From positions 1 through 52,761 of the forward strand of contig JADBKC010000003.1 in assembly GCA_014896555.1 (NCBI GenBank): a DNA stretch of 52,761 nucleotides. Direction: 5' to 3'. Within the stretch, counting starts at the first letter, position 1, and each line of letters opens with the position of its first letter. A program made the position numbers and the translations under genes. A model generated the notes under the pieces. It had not been told where the DNA came from and made no database searches. It worked only from the letters and a program-made list of their open reading frames with translations. The DNA is from Caryophanales bacterium (GTDB taxonomy: Bacteria > Bacillota > Bacilli > Bacillales > DSM-4216). Of this stretch, positions 37,703-48,349 are shown in pieces.

Positions 37703-38644
37703 CTAAATTTTTTCTGCAATTCTTAGCTTCGCCGAACGGGCACGGTTGTTGCTCATGATTTCTGCTTCATTCGGTACAATGGGCTTTTTTGTGATAACTT
37801 TTAATTTCGGTCTGTATTCTTCTGGAAGTATAGGTAAACCCGGAGGTAAATCTGGACCTGAACTTAGCGATTTAAACATTTGCTTGCAAATACGGTCCTC
37901 TAATGAATGAAACGTGATGACACTTATTCGTCCCCCAGAATTCAATAATTCAACGGCATCGTTCAACGACTGTTCAAATGCGGATAACTCATCATTGACC
38001 GCAATTCTGACCGCCTGAAATACCCGCTTGGCAGGGTGTCCGCCTTTTCTTCGAGCAGGAGCCGGAATGGCTTCCTTGATTAGTTCCACAAGCTGGCCAG
38101 TCGTCTCAATCGGTGCTTGTTTTCGAGCTTCTTCAATGTTTCGGGCGATTGACTTGGAAAACTTTTCTTCCCCGTACCGGAAAAAGATTCGGACAAGGTC
38201 TTCGTAAGGCCATTCATTGACGATTTCATATGCCGTTCGTTCCGCATCAAGATCCATCCGCATATCAAGAGGGGCATCATGATGATAGCTGAATCCCCGC
38301 TCCGGCGTGTCTAGCTGGGGAGAGGAAACACCGAGGTCATATAAAATTCCGTCTACTTTATATAATCCAATCGACTCCAACTCTTGTTTGATGAATCGGA
38401 AGTTGCTTTTGACGAAGGTGATTTGATCTCGGTAAGCATTCAACTTTTCTTTGGCAAATTGCAGTGCCGTGGCATCTTGATCGAATGCAATTAATCGTCC
38501 TCTTTCAGACAATTTCGATGCTAAATAATGACTATGTCCTCCACCGCCAAGAGTGCAGTCGACATAAATGCCGTCGGGCCGAACATTTAGTCCGTCCACC
38601 GCCTCTTTTAATAAAACTGTTTCATGTACAAAATTCATTTCCAT
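37703..38644 (-). CDS. rsmH: 16S rRNA (cytosine1402-N4)-methyltransferase
   Basis: [62 protein letters not shown]. Confidence 0.98.
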   Translation of the reverse strand: MEMNFVHETVLLKEAVDGLNVRPDGIYVDCTLGGGGHSHYLASKLSERGRLIAFDQDATALQFAKEKLNAYRDQITFVKSNFRFIKQELESIGLYKVDGILYDLGVSSPQLDTPERGFSYHHDAPLDMRMDLDAERTAYEIVNEWPYEDLVRIFFRYGEEKFSKSIARNIEEARKQAPIETTGQLVELIKEAIPAPARRKGGHPAKRVFQAVRIAVNDELSAFEQSLNDAVELLNSGGRISVITFHSLEDRICKQMFKSLSSGPDLPPGLPILPEEYRPKLKVITKKPIVPNEAEIMSNNRARSAKLRIAEKI

Positions 38645-38658
38645 CCATCCAATCGAAT

Positions 38659-39090
38659 CTAAATATCAAAATCCATCATATTCTCAGCGATCTCTGTAAA
38701 AGACTCTTCCGACTTTGCAAAATAGTCTTCCCAAATCGGTTTGCTCCAAATCTCTATTCGATTGGAAACTCCTAGAATCACACATTCTTTCTCCAATTGA
38801 GCGTATTGCAAAAGAGTTGAGGGAATATTTATTCTTCCTTGTTTGTCTAGTTCGCATTCCGTTGCTCCTGAAAAGAAAAATCTAGTGAAGCTTCGTGCGT
38901 CTTTTTTTGTTAGGGGCAGTGCTTTCAATTTTTCTTCTAATATCGACCATTCCTGAAGGGGGTATCCAAACAAACATTGATCCAATCCTCTCGTCAAAAC
39001 AAATGCTTCGCCAAGGTCTTCCCTAAATTTAGCGGGGATGATCAATCTTCCTTTTGCATCAATGCTATGTCGGTATTCCCCCATGAACAT
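38659..39090 (-). CDS. mraZ: Transcriptional regulator MraZ
   Basis: [44 protein letters not shown]. Confidence 0.98.
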   Translation of the reverse strand: MFMGEYRHSIDAKGRLIIPAKFREDLGEAFVLTRGLDQCLFGYPLQEWSILEEKLKALPLTKKDARSFTRFFFSGATECELDKQGRINIPSTLLQYAQLEKECVILGVSNRIEIWSKPIWEDYFAKSEESFTEIAENMMDFDI

Positions 39091-39114
39091 GTCTAAACCC
39101 CACTTTCTAACCTA

Positions 39115-39144
39115 ACTGTACCACATTCCCCCACTTTTCTCCAC
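39115..39144 (-). promoter_or_regulatory. Putative MraZ operator overlapping the mraZ/dcw promoter
   Basis: On the plus strand CCACATTCCC|CCACTTTTCT|CCACAACTAA (39121-39150) gives three GTGG motifs at exact 10-bp spacing on the minus strand, next to a -10-like TACAGT (39115-39120). Confidence 0.7.
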
Positions 39145-39461
39145 AACTAATTATTTCTTGAAACATTTAAGATTTCCTCTTTTTGAAAAAAAATTAAAAT
39201 CACCATCTGTTCGATTTAGATTTTCTATGTTCTTGTCTGTCTACACCACTGGTTCGTTCACACTTACCTTCTTTTCTACATCGAAGCGAAACATAATCCG
39301 GATAAGTTTTTCTTTCGATGATCGCTTTCTTTCTTCTTTTTATTACGAGGAATCGACAGTTGAAAAAACTAGATGCTGTCACATGTTGAATCATTCAGAA
39401 GTAGCGAAACGAAAATTAAAGTACAAATCCCTTTTCATCATGGACCGCTCCGTTCAAATAG

Positions 39462-39485
39462 AAAAAACCGGCCAAAGCCGGTTTC
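39462..39485 (-). terminator. Rho-independent terminator downstream of bshC
   Basis: Minus strand AAACCGGCTTTGGCCGGTTTTTTC. Confidence 0.85.
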
Positions 39486-39498
39486 AGTGAACGTGATT

Positions 39499-41127
39499 TC
39501 AAATTTTGACTAATTGATGAGTGCCGTCAAACGCAAATGGCAGTTCCAATAGATCCTGAATAAAGGAAATACCGTATTGATTCATAAAATAAAAAAGATT
39601 CCACACTCTTTCTTGAGGGCCGCCGTTCGGATGAAGGCTGTTTTCGATACGGTCGTATTTTTGAAGGATGGCTTGATGTTTGACCATGAGGTTTTGGTCG
39701 GTTTTTTTCTGAAGATAATCCAGCTGCCGCAAATGAAGTTCAAGATTTTTTTCCACAAGAGAAAAAGTTCCTAACTCCATTTTGCGGGCTCTCTCTTTTA
39801 TTTTTTCATACTGCTCCAATAAACCCTCTTTCGTAGACTCGATCAAATCGTGGAAAGTATCGTCCCGTACCGTGTCCCAATATTTATTTTTTTCGCTTGA
39901 TACGCCCGATTCAATCGCTGTTTTGACATCTATTCCTAATACTTCAAGATCTCTGGCCACACTTCTCTCTAGAAGGGTAATATTTAAGCGCGGAAGGATC
40001 GGCGGCAGCTTCATATTCAAAAACTCAAAAGCTAGTTTTAATTCCGCCCAATAAGCAATTTCACCAGGCCCCGCTATAAATGCCAGCGTTGGAAACAGCT
40101 GTTCTTGCATGATCGGTCTCGTGACCACATTATTGCTGAAACAATGTGGTTCTGTTTTCAGTCGATCGAGCAAATGATCCATGCTAATCTCTATTTCGCC
40201 GTTTTTACCGGTAAACCGTTCCTTTTCTTTTTTGTATTCAAGCAAAATTCGTTCTCCACATTCGTAAAGAAAAAGGTTTGCCGCTTCTTCACTCAATTCG
40301 ATCATTTTAGAAAATCCAGCTTGTCGAATGATCGATTGCTGCTCTAGCACTTTTTCCGTAATGCTCTTATTTTCATAGATCATATGCCGAAAATAAGGGA
40401 TTTCCAATTTGCGCAGCGGCTCAAATGCTGAATCTATCAACAAAAGACCGTATTGGCTAAATAATTGGGCGATCAGGCAGCGAAAAAAATCAGCAATGGT
40501 ATTCGAACGTTCAATGGCTTCCCGAAGCAAGTTAAGCAGACCGTTTGTATGCTCTGTTTCTCCGAACTGCCGTATAATCCCTTCGACCCACTTTTGCATC
40601 GTTATTTTATCAAAAGAGATATCAGAAACCATTTTTTTTTCTAAAATTCTTTCCGGATAAGAGATCTTTTCCATTTTCGTTCCTTTTTGAACATAGAGAT
40701 GATTAACTTCCAAGAAATCATGATCCTCTCCAGCGATCCAAAAAACAGGAATGACAGGTACTCCCAGTTTTTCCTCCTGTAAGCCGGCAAAACGAATAAC
40801 GGAAATAATTTTATGAATGGTGTAAAGAGGACCTGTCAATAGCCCCGCCTGCTGGCCACCCAAAACCACCGCTGAATTTGGGAGTTTAAGCTTATGAATA
40901 GATCGCTGAACGGCGGGAATATGTAAAAAATCTTCCATATATTCTTCCACGCAACTAGCTATTTCATTTCGCAGGAATGTCCGGTTTTCAAGTTCTCTCA
41001 GTCTTTTTTCAAATACATGTTCATCAGATAAACGATAATGAAAAAAATCCACAACCGGCTTTTCCTGTTTTAAGTATGATGAAGCAAATAAGTTGATTGC
41101 TGGAATTTGAATGCTTTCCAGTTCCAT
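39499..41127 (-). CDS. bshC: Bacillithiol biosynthesis cysteine-adding enzyme BshC
   Basis: VVLGGQQAGLLTGPLYTIHKIISVIRFA...VPVFWIAGEDHDFLEVNH; YllA/BshC family; likely start MELESIQIPAINLF. Confidence 0.94.
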   Translation of the reverse strand: MELESIQIPAINLFASSYLKQEKPVVDFFHYRLSDEHVFEKRLRELENRTFLRNEIASCVEEYMEDFLHIPAVQRSIHKLKLPNSAVVLGGQQAGLLTGPLYTIHKIISVIRFAGLQEEKLGVPVIPVFWIAGEDHDFLEVNHLYVQKGTKMEKISYPERILEKKMVSDISFDKITMQKWVEGIIRQFGETEHTNGLLNLLREAIERSNTIADFFRCLIAQLFSQYGLLLIDSAFEPLRKLEIPYFRHMIYENKSITEKVLEQQSIIRQAGFSKMIELSEEAANLFLYECGERILLEYKKEKERFTGKNGEIEISMDHLLDRLKTEPHCFSNNVVTRPIMQEQLFPTLAFIAGPGEIAYWAELKLAFEFLNMKLPPILPRLNITLLERSVARDLEVLGIDVKTAIESGVSSEKNKYWDTVRDDTFHDLIESTKEGLLEQYEKIKERARKMELGTFSLVEKNLELHLRQLDYLQKKTDQNLMVKHQAILQKYDRIENSLHPNGGPQERVWNLFYFMNQYGISFIQDLLELPFAFDGTHQLVKI

Positions 41128-41211
41128 ATATATGTACTCCCCTTCTTCAGACATGTCGTTTTTATATGCTGTGTTTATGGAAAATTCGAAAATAATCCAT
41201 ATCGGCAAAAA

Positions 41212-42135
41212 TCAATGACCGTGGTCCAAATGACTCTCCAGCCCTTTTATTATCCAATAAAATGTTTGAATCATAGGAGTGCTGATTTGTTTTTGTTCCG
41301 CTATCTTTAAAACATATCCTAAAATGGCATCAATTTCTGTTTTTCTCCCATTCTCTAAATCGATCAGCATAGAGGAACGGTTTTCCGCCGTCTTTCGAAT
41401 AATATCCAACACTTTGTTGAATATGTCATCCGATTTATATTCTGGAAACACGGATACCAGTTCCGTAAACATGGACGTTAACAGCTGATAATAATACGGA
41501 TTTTTGATTAATTCTCCATTTGGAACTTTCAAAACAGCCGATAGCGGATTGATCATAGCATTGGCAAATAGCTTTGCCAACAGCATTTTTCGATAATTTT
41601 GATGAAATTGGAAAGGAAACGATCCATCAGTGTGCGACACAAATTTCTCAAGAAATGGCTGCGACCCCCGATAAACCGACACATTGGTCATTCCCCTTCC
41701 CCTCACTCGGACGATCGTATCTTGTTCTTTCAAAACACCGTGTTCGACTGTTCCTAAATAGATGTTTTTTTGAGGAAGCTGTTCCAAAAGAAAAAGATGA
41801 CCCATCCCATTTTGCAAAAACAACAATGAGACATCTGGTGATAATTGACGGAAAAATGGGACCATCCCTTGTAAATGATATTGTTTCACAGCAACCAATA
41901 AGAAAGTCTCATCAATCAAATCCGCATCGGGCAACTGTTTGGCACATACGAGTTCTCTTTGTTCACGGCCATTTTCCTTTAAGGCAATTCCTTCTTCTAG
42001 AATGGCCTTACTTTGTCTAGCTGTTCTTGTATAAACGGTTACTGGAAGCCATTTTGATAGATTGGCGGCATAAAATAGTCCAATAGATCCACCGCCGATC
42101 ACACCGATTTTCATTTCATTTTTTACATCCATCAT
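41212..42135 (-). CDS. panE: 2-dehydropantoate 2-reductase (YlbQ-like)
   Basis: N-terminal Rossmann motif KIGVIGGGSIGLFYAANL, KLFANAMINPLSAVL; ylbQ synteny. Start may be the internal MKIGVIGG. Confidence 0.85.
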   Translation of the reverse strand: MMDVKNEMKIGVIGGGSIGLFYAANLSKWLPVTVYTRTARQSKAILEEGIALKENGREQRELVCAKQLPDADLIDETFLLVAVKQYHLQGMVPFFRQLSPDVSLLFLQNGMGHLFLLEQLPQKNIYLGTVEHGVLKEQDTIVRVRGRGMTNVSVYRGSQPFLEKFVSHTDGSFPFQFHQNYRKMLLAKLFANAMINPLSAVLKVPNGELIKNPYYYQLLTSMFTELVSVFPEYKSDDIFNKVLDIIRKTAENRSSMLIDLENGRKTEIDAILGYVLKIAEQKQISTPMIQTFYWIIKGLESHLDHGH

Positions 42136-42442
42136 CCATTCCCCGTCCTCTGGACTCTGCTATTATTCTCTTTCTTTTTGTCCATGATATCACTTTTCCA
42201 ATGTCTGATTTCATCGATCAATTGATCTTTTCTTCACTTTACAAACATTTTATCAAAAATGCCAAACTTTTAATAACCATTTTTCACCGCCGGATGTTAT
42301 CTGGATAGAAAAGAAGAAAACGTTTACTTAATTAAATCTATTCATATATAATAAAATTAAAAAATAGACTCAAAACATTTCATATGATTCTTTTCACCTG
42401 TATAGATGAATCATCCCTCAATAAACAAGGAGGTTTTCGCCT

Positions 42443-42901
42443 ATGACAGTAAAAGTAGAAAATTTAAAAGTAAATTTCAAAACATTAGAGGAGTTCACTC
42501 AGTTTAAAGAATACGGACTTCAAGAACTTTCCATGCTGGAGGAATTAGAATATTCCTTAGTAGAAGACGCGGCTGCTTCCCCTTTTTACGGAATCTACTT
42601 TGGAGACAAATTGGTTGCGCGTATGTGCTTGTATGTAAAAGATGGCCACTTTGATGACGCCTTCCAAGGCTATGATAAGCATCTGGAAATTTGGAAGTTG
42701 GAAGTGCTTCCACAATACCAATTTAAAGGATATGGACGTATGCTTGTAGACTATGCCAAACACTTCAATTTGCCGATTGTGACAAGACCCCGTGTAAAAT
42801 CTCAAGATTTTTGGATAAAAATGGGGTTCCAATCATTATCGAAAGACTCTTCTCGTCTTGTTTGGATTCCCCATTCCATCATCACAAAAAAAATCAGCTG
42901 A
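42443..42901 (+). CDS. ylbP: GNAT-family N-acetyltransferase YlbP
   Basis: GNAT core LEVLPQYQFKGYGRMLVDYAKHFNLPIVT; RBS AAGGAGG. Confidence 0.9.
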   Translation: MTVKVENLKVNFKTLEEFTQFKEYGLQELSMLEELEYSLVEDAAASPFYGIYFGDKLVARMCLYVKDGHFDDAFQGYDKHLEIWKLEVLPQYQFKGYGRMLVDYAKHFNLPIVTRPRVKSQDFWIKMGFQSLSKDSSRLVWIPHSIITKKIS

Positions 42902-42962
42902 TGAAAAGAGAGGCGGATTCAATGGTTCCCCATTTGATCCGTCCTTCTTTTCATTTTGCCGT

Positions 42963-43508
42963 TTAGTTTTGCTCATCTACCGCCAATTTTCTTGCCCTCT
43001 CCATAATATACAGAAGCGAGCGGTAATCCTCTTCCAACTGCTCGTATTTGGTTTTCAGCTGTTCGTATTGTTTCTTTTCTTCATCCATCTTCGCTGTCAA
43101 TGCCTCTATTTCCTTTTCTAGCAATTGTTTTTCTTTAACAACCTGATCACATTGGTCAGCCTTCTTTAGCTTTTCGGTCAAATAAGCAATCATTTCGTCA
43201 ACATTTTGTGTAACAGTGCTCTTCAAATTAGAGCTTGCTAAAGAATCGTCAGTAGATATCCTTTCTTTTAAAAGCTCTTTTTTTACTTGTTTTCGCTGCT
43301 TTTTAGCTAGTTCAATTCCTGATTGATATTGTTTCCTTACATAAGAGTTCCAGCGAAAGCCACAAGCAGCTGCTGTTCGGGAAAGCTTTTTGCCAACTTC
43401 TTCAAAAGCTTTTAATTGCGTGCTTCCGTCTCGAATATGACGCAATACCACTTCTGCTAATAAAACATCTTCATCTTGAGTCCAAGCATCTTGACGCATT
43501 GCAGACAA
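42963..43508 (-). CDS. rsfA: Prespore regulator RsfA family protein (YlbO)
   Basis: [60 protein letters not shown] start at 43508 gives MSAMRQDAW, preceded by GGGGGG. Confidence 0.9.
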   Translation of the reverse strand: MSAMRQDAWTQDEDVLLAEVVLRHIRDGSTQLKAFEEVGKKLSRTAAACGFRWNSYVRKQYQSGIELAKKQRKQVKKELLKERISTDDSLASSNLKSTVTQNVDEMIAYLTEKLKKADQCDQVVKEKQLLEKEIEALTAKMDEEKKQYEQLKTKYEQLEEDYRSLLYIMERARKLAVDEQN

Positions 43509-43941
43509 GTCTATCCCCCCACTATCACTATCGGTTAATCGAGCCGCAAAAACCGCAAAATCGGCCCTCAAGCTTTTGCTTCCACAAATAGCCGGTAGTA
43601 GTTCCGCTTTATAGTAATACATATGTAGGTAGTAGAAGTGATAGACTGTTTCAAATTCAAATTCCCTTTTTTTATTTCGAAAGGCTTATACCTAATACTA
43701 TTTCCGTTCTGTTGCTGCTTCTTATTTCTTTGGTGAATCGCTTATTCCTTTTGTAAAAGGCAGGTAACATTAGATGAGTTTTCCCGAAAAATCAAATTTC
43801 TTTTTGCCGAAGATGTTACAGAGGAAAAGAATCAGAAATTCACTTTGAGCTTCTTTCAAACTCCGTGTCACTATGTACACCTTTGTGCGAAACAAACCAG
43901 TGCTGCTTTCATGGCTTATAGACTGCCTCTATTAAAGAGTA

Positions 43942-43978
43942 CAAAAAACGCGAAGGATATGTATCCTTCGCATTTTTT
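43942..43978. terminator. Bidirectional-looking terminator downstream of rpmF
   Basis: AAAAAACGCGAAGGATATGTATCCTTCGCATTTTTT. Confidence 0.88.
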
Positions 43979-43983
43979 GAACA

Positions 43984-44157
43984 TTATTTATTCACAACTT
44001 CTTTTCCTTTGTAAGTTCCACATGATGGACATACACGGTGAGCAAGTTTCATTTCACCGCAGTTTGGGCATTCTACCATTCCTGGTACTTGCAATTTATA
44101 ATGAGTACGACGTTTGTTTTTTCTTGTTTTAGATGTTCTTCTGAAAGGTACTGCCAT
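43984..44157 (-). CDS. rpmF: Ribosomal protein L32
   Basis: [54 protein letters not shown]. Confidence 0.98.
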   Translation of the reverse strand: MAVPFRRTSKTRKNKRRTHYKLQVPGMVECPNCGEMKLAHRVCPSCGTYKGKEVVNK

Positions 44158-44221
44158 TTTTTCCACCTCCTTAAAGAGAGTTATCATCTATGAAGGCCAG
44201 AATAAGCTGGTTCTTCTCGGT

Positions 44222-44743
44222 TTATTTGTCATCTGCAAAAAGATCAGCCAGCTTTGCCAAGCGGGGATCTATTTTTTCACTCTGTTCTTGAAGAAGTTGA
44301 TCCTCTGTTAACAGCTTCCAATCCTTCCCTGAAGGAAGTTCTTTTTTCTTGGCTTCTTCACTAATCACTTGCATCGGTACTTCCGATAATAACATTTCTT
44401 TTATGACAGGCAACAAATCCAATGTGTCTCCTTGAACCTTATGGACATCTTCATCTTCCCAATCCTGTCTGGACCATTCTTTTAAAACGTATGTCTCGGT
44501 TGAATCGATAGCAAATGGGTATGGAACATCCACCAACGTCCGAGCACACGGCAGAATAAATTGACCCTTCACATGGAGATGAAACGCCACTTTTTCTGCA
44601 CTAATATCAGCTCTTCCCGTAATATGTACGGGTGAAAGATCACGGATTTGTTCATCCATTTGTTTTAATTCCGGTATCTCTACCGTCTCGTCAATGATAA
44701 AGTCATCACGATTTTTTCGCAATTGTGCAATGGACCACTTCAA
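44222..44743 (-). CDS. ylbN: YceD-family protein (DUF177) YlbN
   Basis: Immediately upstream of rpmF; ADISAEKVAFHLHVKGQFILPCARTLVDVPYPF. Confidence 0.92.
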   Translation of the reverse strand: MKWSIAQLRKNRDDFIIDETVEIPELKQMDEQIRDLSPVHITGRADISAEKVAFHLHVKGQFILPCARTLVDVPYPFAIDSTETYVLKEWSRQDWEDEDVHKVQGDTLDLLPVIKEMLLSEVPMQVISEEAKKKELPSGKDWKLLTEDQLLQEQSEKIDPRLAKLADLFADDK

Positions 44744-44770
44744 AAAAATCACCTCAAGGCAACAGAAATA

Positions 44771-44799
44771 ATTATATATTCCCCTTATATGATTGTCAA
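44771..44799 (-). promoter_or_regulatory. Consensus sigma-A promoter for ylbN-rpmF
   Basis: TTGACA (44794-44799), 17-bp spacer, TATAAT (44771-44776). Confidence 0.92.
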
Positions 44800-44933
44800 C
44801 TTTTTTTCTTTACAGGATAAAGAAAACTATTCTTAGTATACCACTTTTTCATCTATTATCTTCTTTTTGTTGATCCATCCATCCTTCCCCGCTAGAATGA
44901 AAATAACAATTTGCTTTCAAAGGATGAGAAAAC

Positions 44934-46145
44934 GTGAAAAGTGCTGGAATTGTGGTTGAATATAATCCTTTTCATAACGGCCACTTGTATCATATTATGC
45001 AGACGAAACATGTAACAGGTGCTGAAGTGCTGATTGCTGTGATGAGCGGCCATTTTTTGCAAAGAGGAGAACCGGCGCTCCTTTCCAAATGGGCGAGGGC
45101 AAAAATGGCCCTGCATTCCGGAGTTGACCTTGTTGTGGAGCTCCCTTATTATTTCGCCACTCAGAAGGCCGAAACCTTTGCTTTCGGAGCCATTGCTCTT
45201 TTACACGAGCTCGGTGTGGATAGTTTTTGTTTTGGAAGCGAATCAGGGGATATCAAAACGTTTGAAAAAACGGCCATCTTACTGGAAGAAAAAAATGAAT
45301 GGATTCAGAAAGAAATACAAAAATGGGTAAAAACGGGCATCAGCTATCCAAAGGCCCAGTCTCTAGCTATGAAGAACGTTTTGGAAAACATTTCTGTTTT
45401 GGACATATCCAAGCCTAATAATATTTTGGGCCTTCAATATATAAAAGCGAGGAATCGGCTTTCATCACCCATGAAAACGTTTACGATTCCTCGAAAAGGA
45501 GCAGGCTATCACGATAAAAAACCGAATCATTCGATAGCAAGCGCTACTGGTATTCGCCATTCTATTTTTCACCAAACAGGCGTTCGGTTAGACCGTGTAA
45601 AACCGTATGTTCCCGATACGACATTCACCGAATTAAAAAATTATCTTTCCTTTTTCGGTGTTCTCCATCATTGGGAATTGTATTGGCCTTATTTGCAATA
45701 TCAATTGCTTTCTGCTAAGCCGGAGGAACTACATACGATCTACGAAGTGGAAGAAGGAATTGAATATCGGCTGATCGAGGCGGCCCATCAATCCACTTCT
45801 TTTCAGCATTTTATGGAATCCGTCAAAACAAAGCGCTATACATGGACGCGCCTGCAGCGAATGTGCGTACACATTTTAACCAATACATCAAAAGAGCAAA
45901 TGGCGGCTGAATCGCAATATCCTTCCTATATCAGGCTGCTAGGGATGACATCAAAAGGGCGAGAATATTTAAGCAATGTGAAGAAAACATTACAGCTGCC
46001 GTTGATTGCCAAGGCGTCCGTTTATCGGAATCTCTTGACAGCAGATAGGAAAGCGACCAATATTTACGCATTGGGATTGCCTTCAAACAAACGTTCAGAG
46101 CTGCTTAACAGTGATCTTCTCCTTTCTCCTGTGATCATTCCTTAA
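44934..46145 (+). CDS. tmcAL: tRNA(Met) cytidine acetate ligase TmcAL (YlbM)
   Basis: MKSAGIVVEYNPFHNGHLYHIMQTK nucleotidylyltransferase motif. GTG at 44934 or nearby start; divergent from ylbN. Confidence 0.93.
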   Translation: MKSAGIVVEYNPFHNGHLYHIMQTKHVTGAEVLIAVMSGHFLQRGEPALLSKWARAKMALHSGVDLVVELPYYFATQKAETFAFGAIALLHELGVDSFCFGSESGDIKTFEKTAILLEEKNEWIQKEIQKWVKTGISYPKAQSLAMKNVLENISVLDISKPNNILGLQYIKARNRLSSPMKTFTIPRKGAGYHDKKPNHSIASATGIRHSIFHQTGVRLDRVKPYVPDTTFTELKNYLSFFGVLHHWELYWPYLQYQLLSAKPEELHTIYEVEEGIEYRLIEAAHQSTSFQHFMESVKTKRYTWTRLQRMCVHILTNTSKEQMAAESQYPSYIRLLGMTSKGREYLSNVKKTLQLPLIAKASVYRNLLTADRKATNIYALGLPSNKRSELLNSDLLLSPVIIP

Positions 46146-46311
46146 TCTGTTGTCTTCACTTGAAAAGAAGGAGCAAACAGGAGATTGAAAGAGAGGAAGG
46201 TTTCCCTTCTTTTCGTTTGAAAAGTTTTTCCCGCTTTTTGGCAATGGGTCCAGGACTTCTCCACTTTAAGAACGTGGAGGCATTCCTGTTCTCGTTCCAT
46301 TTTTCCGTGTT

Positions 46312-47370
46312 TCATGATTCCTTCGGTTTTAGATTCTGCAAATAAGAAAGGGCATCATCCATCGTTTTGACAGGAACAATTTTCATGTTTGTTTTCGTAT
46401 CTTTGGCCACCTTTACTGCTTCTTCATAATTCGATTGAAATTCTGGGTGCTTCTTCTTCCATTCTTTCGGTACTGGATCATTAGGAGCGAAAAAGATATC
46501 CGCTCCAGCTTTTTCAGCGGCCACTACTTTATAAGCAATTCCTCCAATTCGACCAACGGTTCCGTCCGGAGAAATGGTCCCTGTACCAGCGATTTTATAT
46601 CCTTTCGTAATATCTTGTTTCACCAACTGGTTATAGATTTCCAAACTAAACATAAGTCCCGCAGATGGTCCACCGATGTTTTTCGTATGGATCGTCACTT
46701 TTGGATGAGTGGTCACTTTTATATCGTCCATTAATCCTATTCCAATGCCAGTTTTATGTTTCTGCATAGGGAATTTCATGGTACTGATCGGTTTTGTCAT
46801 TTGTTTTTCTTTGCGAACAATAGTGACTTTCAACTGTGCACCCGGTGGTTTAGATTGGACATATTTCATAAATTGTGAGGATGAAATTAAATTCCTACCG
46901 TCTACCGCAATAATCCTATCTCCTGGCTTTAATACCTTTTCTGCGGGCATATCAGGAAAAACATCCAACACATACACTCCTTTAAAGTGAGTGCGATACG
47001 GCCGTTTGATTTTATGAAAAGCGGCGATGATCGCATTATTTTGTGAGCTGTTCATATCATACATTTGGCGGATATTGTATTCTTCATCTGTTTCCTCTTG
47101 GCCAAACAATTCTTTTTCCGGGATCACTTCATACTTGCGAATAGAAGCGAGCAAATAGGTAGGAAGCGTGGCTTTTCCAATCTTTACTGTTGTCAGCATC
47201 AGTTCTCCCTTTTCTTTTGTCCCGCCTTCGACCTTGATGACCGAATCCAATTCACGGGCGATTCCTGGCTCTGTAATATAATAAGGAAGAGGGGAAAATA
47301 ACATTACAGCCAAGCATAACCCTGCTATAAAAATAAAAAAGTATGACCTTTTATTTTGTCTCACCCTCAT
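46312..47370 (-). CDS. ylbL: SepM-family PDZ / Lon-like serine protease YlbL
   Basis: Signal anchor, PDZ (VLKPGDRIIAVDGRNL), Lon-type GGPSAGLMFSLEIYNQL. Confidence 0.93.
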   Translation of the reverse strand: MRVRQNKRSYFFIFIAGLCLAVMLFSPLPYYITEPGIARELDSVIKVEGGTKEKGELMLTTVKIGKATLPTYLLASIRKYEVIPEKELFGQEETDEEYNIRQMYDMNSSQNNAIIAAFHKIKRPYRTHFKGVYVLDVFPDMPAEKVLKPGDRIIAVDGRNLISSSQFMKYVQSKPPGAQLKVTIVRKEKQMTKPISTMKFPMQKHKTGIGIGLMDDIKVTTHPKVTIHTKNIGGPSAGLMFSLEIYNQLVKQDITKGYKIAGTGTISPDGTVGRIGGIAYKVVAAEKAGADIFFAPNDPVPKEWKKKHPEFQSNYEEAVKVAKDTKTNMKIVPVKTMDDALSYLQNLKPKES

Positions 47371-48151
47371 GGTTCTCCTTCCAGTCATCTATAATAGTTA
47401 AAATTTCAGGAATCCTTTTACGGGCTTCATTTTCACCAGCTTGAATAATTTCTTGGATGTTCGTAAAACTTCGTGAATTGAATTTTCCTACCGGTGGTTT
47501 GATCATGAGATGTGATTCTACCGTACGATTTTTCATCGCTTCTAGCTGTAAAATGTCGATGCTCTGAATGATAACATCATAAATCGTCGAAATATCCGTT
47601 CCTTTTTTCACTCCCGACACATCAACCCCGATGATAATATCCGCCCCCATTTCCTTTACTACCGAAACTGGGACACGATCCACCACTCCACCGTCCACCA
47701 ATAGTTTACCGTTCCATTTTTCAGGGACAAAGATTCCAGGAATAGAAATGCTCGCCCTAACGGCATCAGCGACGGGACCTTTCGTGAATACAACCTTTTC
47801 TGCCTGTTTCAGGTCCGTGGCGACAATCGCAACGGGCAACATTAAGTCTTCAATATTTTTGCCATGAGTCAATAAACGAATCATGTCTTTGATTCGATTG
47901 CCCGCAATCAATCCCATTTTAGGGACAGTAAAATCTAAAAAGAACTTTTTCCGAAACGCTAAGGAAAACTTGCTTAATTGCTCCATACTGTGGCCCGCAC
48001 CATATAAACTCGCGACAAGAGCACCCATGCTGCTGCCTGCAATCATATCGATAGGAATGGAAGCCTCTTGAAATGCTTTTAATACCCCCACGTGGGCAAA
48101 TCCCTTCGCTCCCCCGGATCCGAGAGCAAGACCGATCTTAAGCTTTGCCAA
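47351..48151 (-). CDS. ylbK: Patatin-like phospholipase family protein YlbK
   Basis: GLALGSGGAKGFAHVGVLKAFQEASIPIDMIAGSSMGALVASLYG, LVDGGVVDRVPV. Confidence 0.93.
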   Translation of the reverse strand: MAKLKIGLALGSGGAKGFAHVGVLKAFQEASIPIDMIAGSSMGALVASLYGAGHSMEQLSKFSLAFRKKFFLDFTVPKMGLIAGNRIKDMIRLLTHGKNIEDLMLPVAIVATDLKQAEKVVFTKGPVADAVRASISIPGIFVPEKWNGKLLVDGGVVDRVPVSVVKEMGADIIIGVDVSGVKKGTDISTIYDVIIQSIDILQLEAMKNRTVESHLMIKPPVGKFNSRSFTNIQEIIQAGENEARKRIPEILTIIDDWKENHEGETK

Positions 48152-48227
48152 AACTTACCCGACCTCCTTCTCTATTCAGCTTCCACACTTCCAGTATTTC
48201 CTTGTTCGGTGAAACTCATTTGTTATC

Positions 48228-48254
48228 ATATGGTCTATTTCAAAATCATATGAG
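48228..48254 (+). promoter_or_regulatory. Candidate sigma-E promoter for ylbJ/spoVV
   Basis: ATCATA-N16-CATATGAG, near ATA-N16-CATAnnnT (last base differs). Confidence 0.45.
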
Positions 48255-48349
48255 TATATTGAATTATCAGGACAAGAAATTCACAGCAGCGATCATTTTA
48301 CCCATTTCCTTACTGTTCAGAGCGAAACTTCAGATAGGAGGTACAGAAC

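Noticed and set aside
46240-46300. Imperfect inverted repeat AGGACTTCTCCAC...GTGGAGGCATTCCT between convergent ylbM and ylbL
   Set aside because: Could be a terminator but lacks a clear T-tract on either strand; too weak to call.
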